From: Torymus aiolomorphi
Taxonomy: Eukaryota; Arthropoda; Insecta; Hymenoptera; Torymidae
NCBI GenBank assembly: GCA_036365515.1
Contig: CM070873.1
Coordinates: 83,711,948 to 83,775,947, forward strand
Direction of reading: 5' to 3'
Length of the DNA: 64,000 bases
Shown: positions 49,101-61,149 of the stretch, one piece after another
How positions within the stretch are numbered: the first letter of the stretch is position 1
Layout of the letters: the number at the start of each line of letters is the position of its first letter
The notes under the pieces: model-generated
Told to the model about the DNA's origin: nothing
What the model saw: only the letters and a program-made list of their open reading frames with translations
Database searches by the model: none
Translations under genes and position numbers: made by a program

Positions 49101-52100
49101 TGATAATTTCTTTATCATTTTGCACCATATATCGTTTTAATAATTTTGCATGGTATTTTTATAAGTCTTTTTTATTTAGCGATCTACGACCAAACATTGC
49201 ATGTTATTGTAAAATACTGCAAGAATTGATAATATCTTTATCAATTCGCAATCATATATCGTTTTAATAGTTTTGCATGGCATCAATATAAGTTTTTTTA
49301 TTTAGCGGTGTGCGACCAAACATTGCATGTTATCGTAAAATACTGCAAGAATTGATAATTTCTTTTTCATTTTGCAATCACATATCGTTTTAATAATTTT
49401 GCATGTTATTTATATAAGTCGTTTTTATTTAGCGATCTGCGTCCAATTTTGCATGTTATCGTAAAATACTGCAAGCTTCGATAATTTCTTTATTATTTTA
49501 CAATCATACATCGTTTTCATAATTTTGCATGGTATTTATATAAGTTTATTTTATTTAGCGATCTGCGACCAAACATTGCATGTTATCGTAAAATACTGCA
49601 AGAATTGATAATTTCTTTATCATTTTGCAATCATATATCGTTTTAATAATTTTGCATGGTATTTATATAAGTCGTTTTTATTTAGCGATCTGCGACCAAA
49701 TATTGCATGTTATCGTAAAATACTGCAAGAATTGATAATTTTTTTATCATTTTGCAATCATATATCGTTTTCATAATTTTGCATGGTATTTATATAAGAT
49801 CTGCGACCAAATTTTTATCGTATTTAGCGCATCATATATCGTTTTAATAATTTTGCATGGTTTTTATATAAGTTTTTTTATTTAGCGGTGTGCGACCATA
49901 CATGGCATGTTATCGTAAAATACTGCAAGAATTGATAATTTCTTTATCATTTTGCAATTATATATCGTTTTCATAATTTGCATGGTATTTATATAAGTTT
50001 ATTTTATTTAGCGATCTGCGACCAAATATTGCATGTTATCGTAAAATACTGCAAGCTTCGATAATCTTTTATTATTTTACAATCATACATCGTTTTCATA
50101 ATTTTGCATGGTATTTATATAAGTCTTTTTTATTTAGCGATCTGCGACCAACTATTGCATGTTATCGTAAAATACTGCAAGAATTGAGAATTTCTTTATT
50201 ATCATACATCAATTTTGCGGTTTTTATATAAGTTTTTTTATTTAGCGGTGTGCGACCAAACATGGCATGTTATCGTAAAATACTGCAAGAATTGATAATT
50301 TCTTTATCAGTTTGCAATTATATATCGTTTTAATAATTTTGCATGGTATTTATATAAGTCGTTTTTATTTAGCGATCGGCGTCCAAATATTGCATGTTAT
50401 TGTAAACTACTGCAAGAATTTTTTTCTTTATTTTTTGCGATCTGCGACCAAGTATTGCATGTTATCGTAAAATACTGCAATCGTAAAATACTGCAATAAT
50501 TGAGATTTTCTTTATCATTTTGCAATCATATATCGTTTTAATAATTTTGCATGGTATTTATATAAGTCGTTTTTATTTAGCGTTCGGCGACCAAATATTG
50601 CATGTTATCATAAAATACTGCAAGCTTCGATAATTTCTTTATTATTTTACAATCATACATCGTTTTCATAATTTTGCATGGTATTTATATAAGTTTATTT
50701 TATTTAGCGATCTGCGACCAAACATTGCATGTTATCGTAAAATACTGCAAGAATTGATAATTTCTTTTTCATTTTGCAATCACATATCGTTTTAATAATT
50801 TTGCATGGTATTTATATAAGTCGTTTTTATTTAGCGATCTGCGACCAAATATTGCATGTTATCGTAAAATACTGCAAGAATTGATAATTTCTTTATTATT
50901 TTGCAATCATATATCGTTTTAATAATTTTGCATGTTATTTATATATAGTCTTTTTTATTTTTTTTATTTAGCGATCTGCGACCAAATATTGCATGTTATC
51001 GTAAAATACTGCAAGCTTCCATAATTTCTTTATTATTGTACAATCATACATCGTTTTCATAATATTGCATGGTATTTATATAAGTCTTTTTTATTTAGCG
51101 ATCTACGACCAAACATTGCATGTTATCGTAAAATACTGCAAGAATTGATAATTTCTTTATCATTTTGCAATCATATATCGTTTTAATAATTTTGCATGGT
51201 ATTTATATAAGTTTATTTTATTTAGCGATCTGCGACCAAACATTGCATGTTATCGTAAAATGCAAGAATTGATAATTTCTTTATCATTTTACAGTCATAT
51301 ATCGTTTTAATAATTTTGCATGGTATTTATATAAGTCGTTTTTATTTAGCAATCTGCGACCAAATATTGCATGTTAACGTAAATACTGCAAGAATTGCAA
51401 TAATTTTTTATTATTTTACAATCATATCGTTTTAATAATTTTTTGCATGGTATTTATATAAGTTTATTTTATTTAGCGATCTGCGACCAAACATTGCATT
51501 TTATCCTAAAATACTGCAAGAATTGATAATTTCTTTATCATTTTGCAATCATATATCGTTTTAATAATTTTGCATGGTATTTATATAAGTCGTTTTTATT
51601 TAGCATTCGGCGACCAAATATTGCATGTTATCGTAAAATACTGCAAGCTTCGATAATTTCTTTATTATTTTACAATCATACATCGTTTTCATAATTTTGC
51701 ATGGTATTTATATAAGTTTATTTTATTTAGCGATCTGCGACCAAATATTGCATGTTATCGTAAAATACTGCAAAAATTGATAATATCTTTATTATTTTGC
51801 AATCAGATATGGTTTTAATAATTTTGCATGGTATTTTTATCAGTCTTTTTTATTTAGCGTTCGGCGACCAAATATTGCATGTTATCGTAAAATACTGCAA
51901 GAATTGATAATTTCTTTATTATTTTGCAATCAGATATGGTTTTAATAATTTTGCATGGTATTTATATAAGTCGTTTTTATTTAGCGATCTGCGACCAAAT
52001 ATTGCATGTTATCGTAAAATACTGCAAGCTTCGATAATTTCTTTATTATTTTACAATCATACATCGTTTTCATAATTTTGCATGGTATTTATATAAGTTT

Positions 52101-55100
52101 ATTTTATTTAGCGATCTGCGACCAAACATTGCATGTTATCGTAAAATACTGCAAGAATTGATTATTTCTTTATCATTTTGCAATCACATATCGTTTTAAT
52201 AATTTTGCATGGTATTTATATAAGTCGTTTTTATTTAGCGATCTGCGACCAAATATTGCATGTTATCGTAAAATACTGCAAGAATTGAGAATTTCTTTAT
52301 TATTTTGCAATCAGATATGGTTTTAATAATTTTGCATGGTATTTTTATTAGTCTTTTTTATTTAGCGATCTGCGGCCAAATATTGCTTGTTATCGAAAAA
52401 TACTGCAAGCTTCGATAATTTCTTTATTATTTTACAATCATACATCGTTTTCATAATTTTGCATTGTATTTATATAAGTTTATTTTATTTAGCGATCTGC
52501 GACCAAACATTGCATGTTATCGTAAAATACTGCAAGAATTGATAATTTCTTTATCATTTTGCAATCAGATATGGTTTTAATAATTTTGCATGGTATTTTT
52601 ATAAGTCGTTTTTATTTAGCGATCTGCGACCAAATATTGCATGTTATCGTAAACTACTGCAAAAATTCAGAACTTCTTTATCATTTTGCATTGTTACATC
52701 GTTGTAATAATTTTCATGGTATTTATACAAGTTTTTTTTTATTTAGCGGTCTGCGGCCATGTATTGCATGTTATCGTAAAATACTGCAAGAATTAATAAT
52801 TTCTTTATTATTTTGCAATCAGATATCGTTTTATAATTTTGCATGGTATTTATATAAGTTTTTTTATTTAGCGATCTGCGATCTAGACCAAACATTGCAT
52901 GTTATCGTAAAATACTGCAAGAATTGATAATTTCTTTATCATTTTGCAATCATATATCGTTTTAATAATTTTGCATGGTATTTATATAAGTCGTTTTTAT
53001 TTAGCGATCGGCGACCAAATATTGCATGTTATCGTAAAATACTGCAAGAATTGATAATTTCTTTATCATTTTACAATCATACATCGTTTTAATCACTTTG
53101 CATGGTATTTAAATAAGTTTATTTTATTTAGCGATTTGCGAGCAAACATTGCATGTTATCGTAAAATACTGCAAGAATTGATAATTTCTTTATCATTTTG
53201 CAATCATATATCGTTTTAATAATTTTGCATGGTATTTATATAAGTTTTTTTATTTGGCGATCTGCTACCAAATATTGCATGTTGTCGTAAAATACTGCAA
53301 GAATTGAGAATTTCTTTATTATTTTGCAATCAGATATGGTTTTCATAATTTTGCATGGTATTTATATAAGTTTATTTTATTTAGCGATCTGCGACCAAAC
53401 ATTGCATGTTATCGTAAAATACTGCGAATTATTTTACAATCATATATCGTTTTCATAATTTTGCATGGTATTTATATAAGTTTTTTTTTTATTTAGCGAT
53501 CTGCGACCAAACATTGCATGTTATCGTAAAATACTGCAAGTATTGATAATTTCTTTATTATTTTGCAATCATATATCGTAATTTTGCATGGTATTTATAT
53601 AAGTTTTTTTTATATAGCGATCTGCGACCAAATATTGCATGTTATCGTAAAATACTGCAAGAATTGAGAATTTCTTTATCATTTTACAGTCATATATCGT
53701 TTTAATAATTTTGCATGGTATTTATATAAGTTTTTTTTATTTAGGGATCTGCGACCAAGTATTGCATGTTATCGTAAAATACTGCAAGAATTAATAATTT
53801 CTTTATTATTTTGCAATCAGATATGGTTTTAATAATTTTGCATGGTATTTTTATAAGTCTTCTTTATTTAGCGATCCGCGACCAAATATTGCATGTTATC
53901 GTAAAATACTGCAAGCTTCGATAATTTCTTTATTATTTTACAATCATACATCGTTTTCATAATTTTGCATGGTATTTATATAAGTTTATTTTATTTAGCG
54001 ATCTGCGACCAAACATTGCATGTTATCGTAAAATACTGCAAGAATTGATAATTTCTTTTTCATTTTGCAATCACATATCGTTTTAATAATTTTGCATGGT
54101 ATTTATATAAGTCGTTTTTATTTAGCGATCTGCGACCAAATATTGCATGTTATCGTAAAATACTGCAAGAATTGATAATTTCTTTATCATTTTGCAATCA
54201 TATATCGTTTTAATAATTTTGCATGGTATTTATATAAGTTTATTTTATTTGGCGATCTGCGACCAAGTATTGCATGTTATCGTAAAATACTGCAACAATT
54301 GATAATTTCTTTATCATTTTGCAATCATATATCGTTTTAATAACTTTGCATGGTATTTAAATAAGTTTATTTTATTTAGCGATTTGCGAGCAAACATTGC
54401 ATGTTATCGTAAAATACTGCAAGAATTGATAATTTCTTTATCATTTTGCAATCATATATCGTTTTAATAATTTTGCATGGTATTTATATAAGTCGTTTTT
54501 ATTTAGCGATCGGCGACCAAATATTGCATGTTATCGTAAAATACTGCAAGCTTCGATAATTTCTTTATTATTTTATTATTTTAATCATACATCGTTTTCA
54601 CAATTTTGCATGGGATTTATATAAGTCTTTTTTATTTAGCGAGCTGCGACCAACTATTGCATGTTATAAAAATACTGTTTTTTCTTTATCATTTTGCAAT
54701 CATATATAGTTTTAATAATTTTGCGTGGTATTTATATAAGTTGTTTCTATTTAGCGATCGGCGACCAAACATTGCATGTTATCGTAAAATACTGCAAGAC
54801 TTGATAATTTCTTTATCATTTTGCAATCAGATATGGTTTTAATAATTTGGCATGGTATTTATATAAGTCTTCTTTATTTAGCGATCTGCGACCAAACATT
54901 GCATGTTATCGTAAAATACTGCAAGAATTGATAATTTCTTTATCATTTTGCAATCATATATAGTTTTAATAATTTTGCATGGTATTTATATAAGTTGTTT
55001 CTATTTAGCGATCGGCGACCAAATATTGCATGTTATCGTAAAATACTGTAAACAACTATAATTTCTTTATCATTTAACAATCGTATATCGTTTTAATAAT

Positions 55101-58100
55101 TTTGCATGGTATTTATATAAGTTTTTTTTATTTGGCGATCTGCGACCAAGTATTGCATGTTATCGTAAAATACTGCAATAATTGAGATTTTCTTTATCAT
55201 TTTGCAATCATATATCGTTTTAATAATTTTGCATGGTATTTATATAAGTTGTTTCTATTTAGCGATCTGCGACCAAGTATTGCATGTTATCGTAAAATAC
55301 TGCAATAATTGAGATTTTCTTTATCATTTTGCAATCATATATCGTTTTAATAATTTTGCATGGTATTTATATAAGTCGTTTTTATTTAGCGTTCGGCGAC
55401 AAAATATTGTATGTTATCGTAAAATACTGCAAGCTTCGATAATTTCTTTATTGTTTTACAATCATACATCGTTTTCATAATTTTGCATGGTATTTATATA
55501 AGTTTATTTTATTTAGCGATCTGCGACCAAATATTGCATGTTATCGCATAATACTGCAAGCTTTGATAATTTTTTTATTATATTACAATCATATATCGTT
55601 TTAATAATTTTGCATGGTATTTTTATCAGTCTTTTTTATTTAGCGTTCGGCGACCAAATATTGCATGTTATCGTAAAATACTGCAAGAATTGATAATTTC
55701 TTTATTATTTTGCAATCAGATATGGTTTTAATAATTTTGCATGGTATTTTTATAAGTCTTTTTTATTTAGCGATCTGCGACCAAATATTGCATGTTATCG
55801 TAAAATACTGCAAGCTTCGATAATTTCTCTATGATTTTCAATCATACATCATTTTTATAATTTTGCATGGTATTTATATAAGTTTATTTTATTTAGCGAT
55901 CTGCGACCAAACATTGCATGTTATCGTAAAATACTGCAAGAATTGATAATTTCTTTATCATTTTGCAATCATATATAGTTTTAATAATTTTGCGTGGTAT
56001 TTATATAAGTTGTTTCTATTTAGCGATCGGCGACCAAACATTGCATGTTATCGTAAAATACTGCAAGACTTGATAATTTCTTTATCATTTTGCAATCAGA
56101 TATGGTTTTAATAATTTTGCATGGTATTTTTATTAGTCTTTTTTATTTAGCGATCTGCGACCAAATATTGTATGTTATCGAAAAATACTGCAAGCTTCGA
56201 TAATTTCTTTATTATTTTACAATCATACATCGTTTTCATAATTTTGCATGGTATTTATATAAGTTTATTTTATTTAGCCATCTGCGACCAAACATTGCAT
56301 GTTATCGTAAAATACTGCAAGAATTGATAATTTCTTTATCATTTTGCAATCATATATCGTTTTAATAATTTTGCATGTTATTTTTATAAGTCTTTTTTAT
56401 TTAGCGATCTGCGACCAAATATTGCATGTTATCGTAAAATACTGCAAGCTTCGATAATTTTTTTATTATATTACAATCATACATCGTTTTAATAATTTTG
56501 CATGGTATTTATATAAGTTTTTTTTATTTAGGGATCTGCGACCAAGTATTGCATGTTATCGTAAAATACTGCAAGAATTAATAATTTCTTTATTATTTTG
56601 CAATCAGATATGGTTTTAATAATTTTGCATGGTATTTAAATAAGTTTATTTTATTTAGCGATTTGCGAGCAAACATTGCATGTTATCGTAAAATACTGCA
56701 AGAATTGATAATTTCTTTATCATTTTGCAATCATATATCGTTTTAATAATTTTGCATGGTATTTATATAAGTTTATTTTATTTAGCGATCTGCGACCAAA
56801 CATTGCATGTTATCGTACAATACTGCAAGCTTCGATAATTTCTTTATTATTTTACAACCATACATCGTTTTAATAATTTTGCATGGTATTTATATAAGTC
56901 GTTTTTATTTAGCGATCTGCGACCAAACATTGCATGTTACCGTAAAATACTGCAAGAATTGATATTTTCTTTATCATTTGGCAATCATATATCGTTTTAA
57001 TAATTTGGCATGGTATTTATATAAGTCTTGTTTATTTAGCGATCTGCGACCAAACATTGCATGTTATCGTAAAATACTGCAAGAATTGATAATTTCTTTA
57101 TCATTTTGCAATCATATATCGTTTTAATAATTTTGCATGGTATTTATATAAGTCGTTTTTATTTAGCGATCTGCGACCAAATATTGCATGTTATCGTAAA
57201 ATACTGCAAGCTTCGATAATTTCTTTATTATTTTACAATCATACATCGTTTTCATAATTTTGCATGGTATTTATATAAGTTTATTTTATTTAGCGATCTG
57301 CGACCAAACATTGCATGTCATCGTAAAATACTGCAAGAATTGAGAATTTTTCATAATTTCTTTATTATTTTTTTATTTAGCAATCATATATCGTTTTAAT
57401 AATTTTTAATAATTTTGCATGTATTAAGTTTTTTTTATTTAGCGATTTGCGACCAAGTATTGCATGTTATCGTAAAATACTGCAAGCTTTGATAATTTCT
57501 TTATTAATTTACAATCATACATCGTTTTCATAATTTGGCATGGTATTTATATAAGTTTATTTTATTTAGCGATCTGCGACCAAGTATTGCATGTCATCGT
57601 AAAATACTGCAAGAATTGATAATTTCTTTATTATTTTGCAATCAGATATGGTTTTAATAATTTTGCATGGTATTTTTATAAGTCTTTTTTATTTAGCGAT
57701 CTGCGACCAAATATTGCATGTTATCGTAAAATACTGCAAGCTTCGATAATTTCTTTATTATTTTACAATCATACATCGATTTCATAATTTTGCATGGTAT
57801 TTATATAAGTTTATTTTATTTAGCGATCTGCGACCAAACATTGCATTTTATCCTAAAATACTGCAAGAATTGATAATTTCTTTATCATTTTGCAATCAGA
57901 TATGGTTTTAATAATTTTGCATGGTATTTTTATTAGTCTTTTTTATTTAGCGATCTGCGACCAAATATTGCATGTTATCGGAAAATACTGCAAGCTTCGA
58001 TAATTTCTTTATTATTTTACAATCATACATCGTTTTCATAATTTTGCATGGTATTTATATAAGTTTATTTTATTTAGCCATCTGCGACCAAACATTGCAT

Positions 58101-59712
58101 GTTATCGTAAAATACTGCAAGAATTGATAATTTCTTTATCATTTTGCAATCATATATCGTTTTAATAATTTTGCATGGTATTTATATAAGTTTATTTTAT
58201 TTAGCGATCTGCGACCAAACATTGCATGTTATCGTAAAATACTGCAAGAATTGATAATTTCTTTATTATTTTGCAATCAGATATGGTTTTAATAATTTTG
58301 CATGGTATTTTTATAAGTCTTTTTTATTTAGCGATCTGCGACCAAATATTGCATGTTATCGTAAAATACTGCAAGCTTCGATAATTCTTTTATTATTTTA
58401 CAATCATACATCGTTTCATAATTTTGCATGGTATTTATCTAAGTCGCTTTTATTTAGCGATCGGCGACCAAATATTGCATGTTATCGTAAAATACTGCAA
58501 GAATTAATAATTTCTTTATTATTTTGCAATCAGATATGGTTTTAATAATTTTGCATGGTATTTTTATAAGTCTTCTTTATTTAGCGATCCGCGACCAAAT
58601 ATTGCATATTATCGTAAAATACTGCAAGAATTGATAATTTCTTTATCATTTTGCAATCATATATCGTTTTAATAACTTTGCATGGTATTTAAATAAGTTT
58701 ATTTTATTTAGCGATCTGCGACCAAACATTGCATTTTATCGTAAAATACTGCAAGCTTTGATAATTTCTTTATTATTTTGCAATCATACATCGTTTTAAT
58801 AACTTTGCATGGTATTTAAATAAGTTTATTTTATTTAGCGATCTGCGACCAAACATTGCATTTTATCGTAAAATACTGCAAGAATTGATAATTCTTTTAT
58901 CATTTTGCAATCATATATCGTTTTAATAACTTTGCATTGTATTTATATAAGTCGTTTTTATTTAGCGATCGGCGACCAAATATTGCATGTTATCGTAAAA
59001 TACTGCAAGAATTGAGAATTTCTTTATCATTTAACTATCGTATATCGTTTCAATAATTTTGCATGGTATTTATAGATGTTTTTTTTATTTAGGGATCTGC
59101 GACCAAATATTGCATGTTATCGTAAAATACTGCAAGAATTGATAATTTCTTTATTATTTTACAATCATACATCGTTTTCATAATTTTGCATGGTATTTAT
59201 ATAAGTTTATTTTATTTAGCGATCTGCGACCAAACATTGCATGTTACCGTAAAATACTGCAAGAATTGATATTTTCTTTATCATTTGGCAATCATATATC
59301 GTTTTAATAATTTGGCATGGTATTTATATAAGTCTTGTTTATTTAGCGATCTGCGACCAAACATTGCATGTTATCGTAAAATACTGCGAATTATTTTACA
59401 ATCATATATCGTTTTCATAATTTTGCATGGTATTTATATAAGTTTTTTTTTTATTTAGCGATCTGCGACCAAACATTGCATGTTATCGTAAAATACTGTA
59501 AGAATTGATAATATCTTTATCAATTCGCAATCATATATCGTTTTTGATAATTTCATAATTTTTTTGCATGGTATTTATACAAGTTTTTTTTTATTTAGCG
59601 GTCTGCGACCAAGTATTGCATGTTATCGTAAAATACTGCAAGCTTCGATAATTTCTTTATTATCTTACAATCATACATCGTTTTCATAATTTTGCATGGT
59701 AGCGATCTGCGA

Positions 59713-59805
59713 CTTTTTCTAATTGTGCATGGTATTTATATAAATTTTCTTTATTTACCCATCTGCAATCAAATACTATGTTTTGATATTACATGTCATC
59801 TTAAG
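59713..59805 (+). repeat. Diverged long-form monomer (right edge of array)
   Basis: After TTGTGCATGGTATTTATATA the last monomer reads ATCTGCAATCAAATACTATG, then TTTTGATATTACATG. It keeps the long-form insertion seen at the left edge, after which satellite homology ends (TCTTAAGGCCATG...). An abrupt internal deletion at about 59700-59715 precedes it. Confidence 0.75.
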
Positions 59806-59906
59806 GCCATGTGGAACTGAAGTGAAAATACCTTCTTTATCGAGATGTCGGTAACAATCAAGTAAAAAGCTTGTAAAAAATATTACAGTGATTCTTTTGC
59901 CAAAAA
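59806..59906. other. Right flank, nothing recognised
   Basis: About 100 bp of AT-rich DNA between the satellite edge and the next MITE. The string GTAACAATCAAGTAAAAAG loosely resembles CAGTAATCAAGTAATAAG at the left interruption (about 16127), which could be coincidence. Confidence 0.4.
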
Positions 59907-60095
59907 AATTTTTTCACGCCCTCCGTAATTCAATTTAGAATATTATAATAAATTTTCAGAACCTAATTCACAATTATCCGTGAGTTATTTTAATTCAAAA
60001 ATTTTAAATCAATTTGTAGGCTAGAATATTGAACGGATCAATCTAAAATTTCACCTAGTTAACCTCCAAAACATAATGGAGGGCGTGAAAAAATT
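59907..60095. mobile_element. 189-bp MITE-like element
   Basis: AATTTTTTCACGCCCTCC at 59907-59924 and its perfect reverse complement at 60078-60095 form 18-bp terminal inverted repeats around about 150 bp of AT-rich, non-coding sequence. The size, TIRs and lack of coding capacity fit a MITE. No certain target-site duplication could be read because the flanks are A/T runs. Confidence 0.6.
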
Positions 60096-60720
60096 CTTTT
60101 TCCGAAATTCGATAAAAAGTATAATTATAAATTTTATTATCAAGACATCCACTTTGGAGGTTAGGTATTTTATAGTATACAACCAATGCTGCAGCGTCGC
60201 ACAAGTTGTATATATATACTTAGGCCGAGCTGAGGCCGCGGTGGCCGGTGCTGCCACCAGTCGTGCGCACTGGCCTCTGCGCAGTACACTGTATACACTC
60301 CAGACTCCAGCAGACAAGAAAGAAGTAACAAAGCTTTTCTCCGTGCGATGTCGTTAGTCTGTACTTAGCTGACGTGTTATTGTACTATGGTAATTTGCTT
60401 TTTTACAATATTCACGTAAAATTGTATAAAGTATGTTCTTTTACTAGAACACTACTACACGTACATACACCTCTCTATGCGCACACGTAGACATATTTGC
60501 CAGTCTTACTGCACCTACAGAACAGATGCGTCAACGCAAAAAATAAGCAGTACCAAGTGCTAGTGTTTTAGTCTGTGAGAGGATAAATATGTTACAGGGA
60601 AAGGTGGGCTTATGCACCTAACTTGTACATTTTTAGAAACTTATTTAAATAATAATGTGAAATGATTTTTTAATAACAATACATAAAATTATTATAATTT
60701 CTCAACATTTATTATTATTC
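60096..60720. other. Non-coding flank with a small GC-rich patch
   Basis: Mostly AT-rich, with a TATATATATA run at about 60210-60220 followed by a GC-rich patch to about 60300. The patch could be a promoter or a decayed dispersed element. The short ORFs on both strands here (60051-60317 -, 60076-60357 +) overlap each other and the MITE and show no domain. Confidence 0.35.
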
Positions 60721-61149
60721 TTGTTGTGAGAAGGTGGCAAATAACAACAATAGCTTTTTACGACGTTTCGGACATCCTTTATTGATTATGTCCCTCTTCA
60801 GGCAGCTAGTAACAAAGTACAACTTTTAACAACAATGTATATTAACTTAATTATGAACTCATAATTTTACAAGTAACAATTAACGCTTACAAAGTCTGTA
60901 TTTTTTCTTGAGTATTACGGAGAACTATCCGTTCGTCAATGTAACGAGCATGACAAAATTTTCCTATTTATACCTATCATTAGTGTATTAGTGTGAGTGT
61001 AAGTAAAAACGCATCATGTACTGGCTTAATTGTTGTTGTTAAAAGTTGTACTTTGTTACTAGCTGCCTGAAGAGGGACATAATCAATAAAGGATGTCCGA
61101 AACGTCGTAAAAAAACTATTGTTGTTATTTGCCACTTTCTCACGACAAA
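60721..61149. mobile_element. Inverted-repeat retroelement-like fragment, 429 bp
   Basis: The left arm 60721-60836 is the near-perfect reverse complement of the right arm 61026-61149, with about 190 bp between. Each arm holds a CCTGAAGAGGGACAT block, then GGATGTCCGAAACGTCG. A widespread animal motif of this type (CTGAAGA-stem-GAAACGTC) occurs in Penelope-like and related retroelement ends, where inverted terminal copies are common. No reverse transcriptase is present here. The alternative is a fold-back MITE. Confidence 0.55.
61067..61106 (+). ncRNA. Hammerhead-ribozyme-like motif (probably degenerate)
   Basis: CTGAAGA (61067-61073) is followed by a perfect 6-bp stem, GGACAT (61075-61080) with ATGTCC (61093-61098), then GAAAC and GTC. 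The order mirrors the hammerhead core CTGATGA - stem II - GAAA - stem III - cleavage triplet. One core base differs (CTGAAGA), and stems I and III are not obvious. A reverse-strand twin lies at about 60764-60802. Catalytic activity is doubtful. Confidence 0.3.

Larger units (their letters stand above)
17246..59712 (+). repeat. Main 127-128-bp satellite array, about 42.5 kb (about 333 monomers)
   Basis: Continuous head-to-tail array, all on one strand, about 75% A+T. Class A: linker TTTATTTTATTTAGCG, AAACATTGC, AAGAATTGATAATTTC, CAATCATATATCG. Class B: linker CGTTTTTATTTAGCG or similar, AAATATTGC, AAGCTTCGATAATTTC (with a HindIII site), TACAATCATACATCG, TTTTCATAATTTTGC. Class C: AAGAATTGAGAATTTC, GCAATCAGATATGG, often followed by TATTTTTATAAGTC. 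Monomers follow A-B or A-C-B order over long stretches. Damaged spots include about 27440-27540, 29330-29460, 36600-36670, 43960-44010, 45480-45600, 49790-49850, 50190-50230 and 57340-57430. No gene is supported inside; ORFs of 62-122 codons are frame echoes. A centromeric or pericentromeric role is inference. Confidence 0.95.

Noticed and set aside
14629..54842. Numerous ORFs of 62-122 codons with similar proteins (HNFAWYLYK, RPNIACYRKILQEL and so on)
   Set aside because: They are translations of satellite monomers. Where monomer length variants add to a multiple of three the frame stays open. Several occur on both strands, none has a constant start, and all match the tandem DNA exactly.
14811..59712. 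CRISPR-like regular repeats
   Set aside because: Monomers are contiguous with no repeat-spacer structure, there are no cas genes, and the DNA is eukaryotic.
17246..59712. CENP-B box in the satellite
   Set aside because: No monomer landmark matches the TTCG....A..CGGG pattern.
59800..59880. Possible target-site-like similarity between the two satellite flanks (CAAGTAA...AAG)
   Set aside because: Only about 15 loosely matching A/T-rich bases; chance is likely.
60051..60357. Overlapping opposite-strand ORFs of about 90 codons
   Set aside because: They run through the MITE terminal repeat and a GC patch and have no domain.
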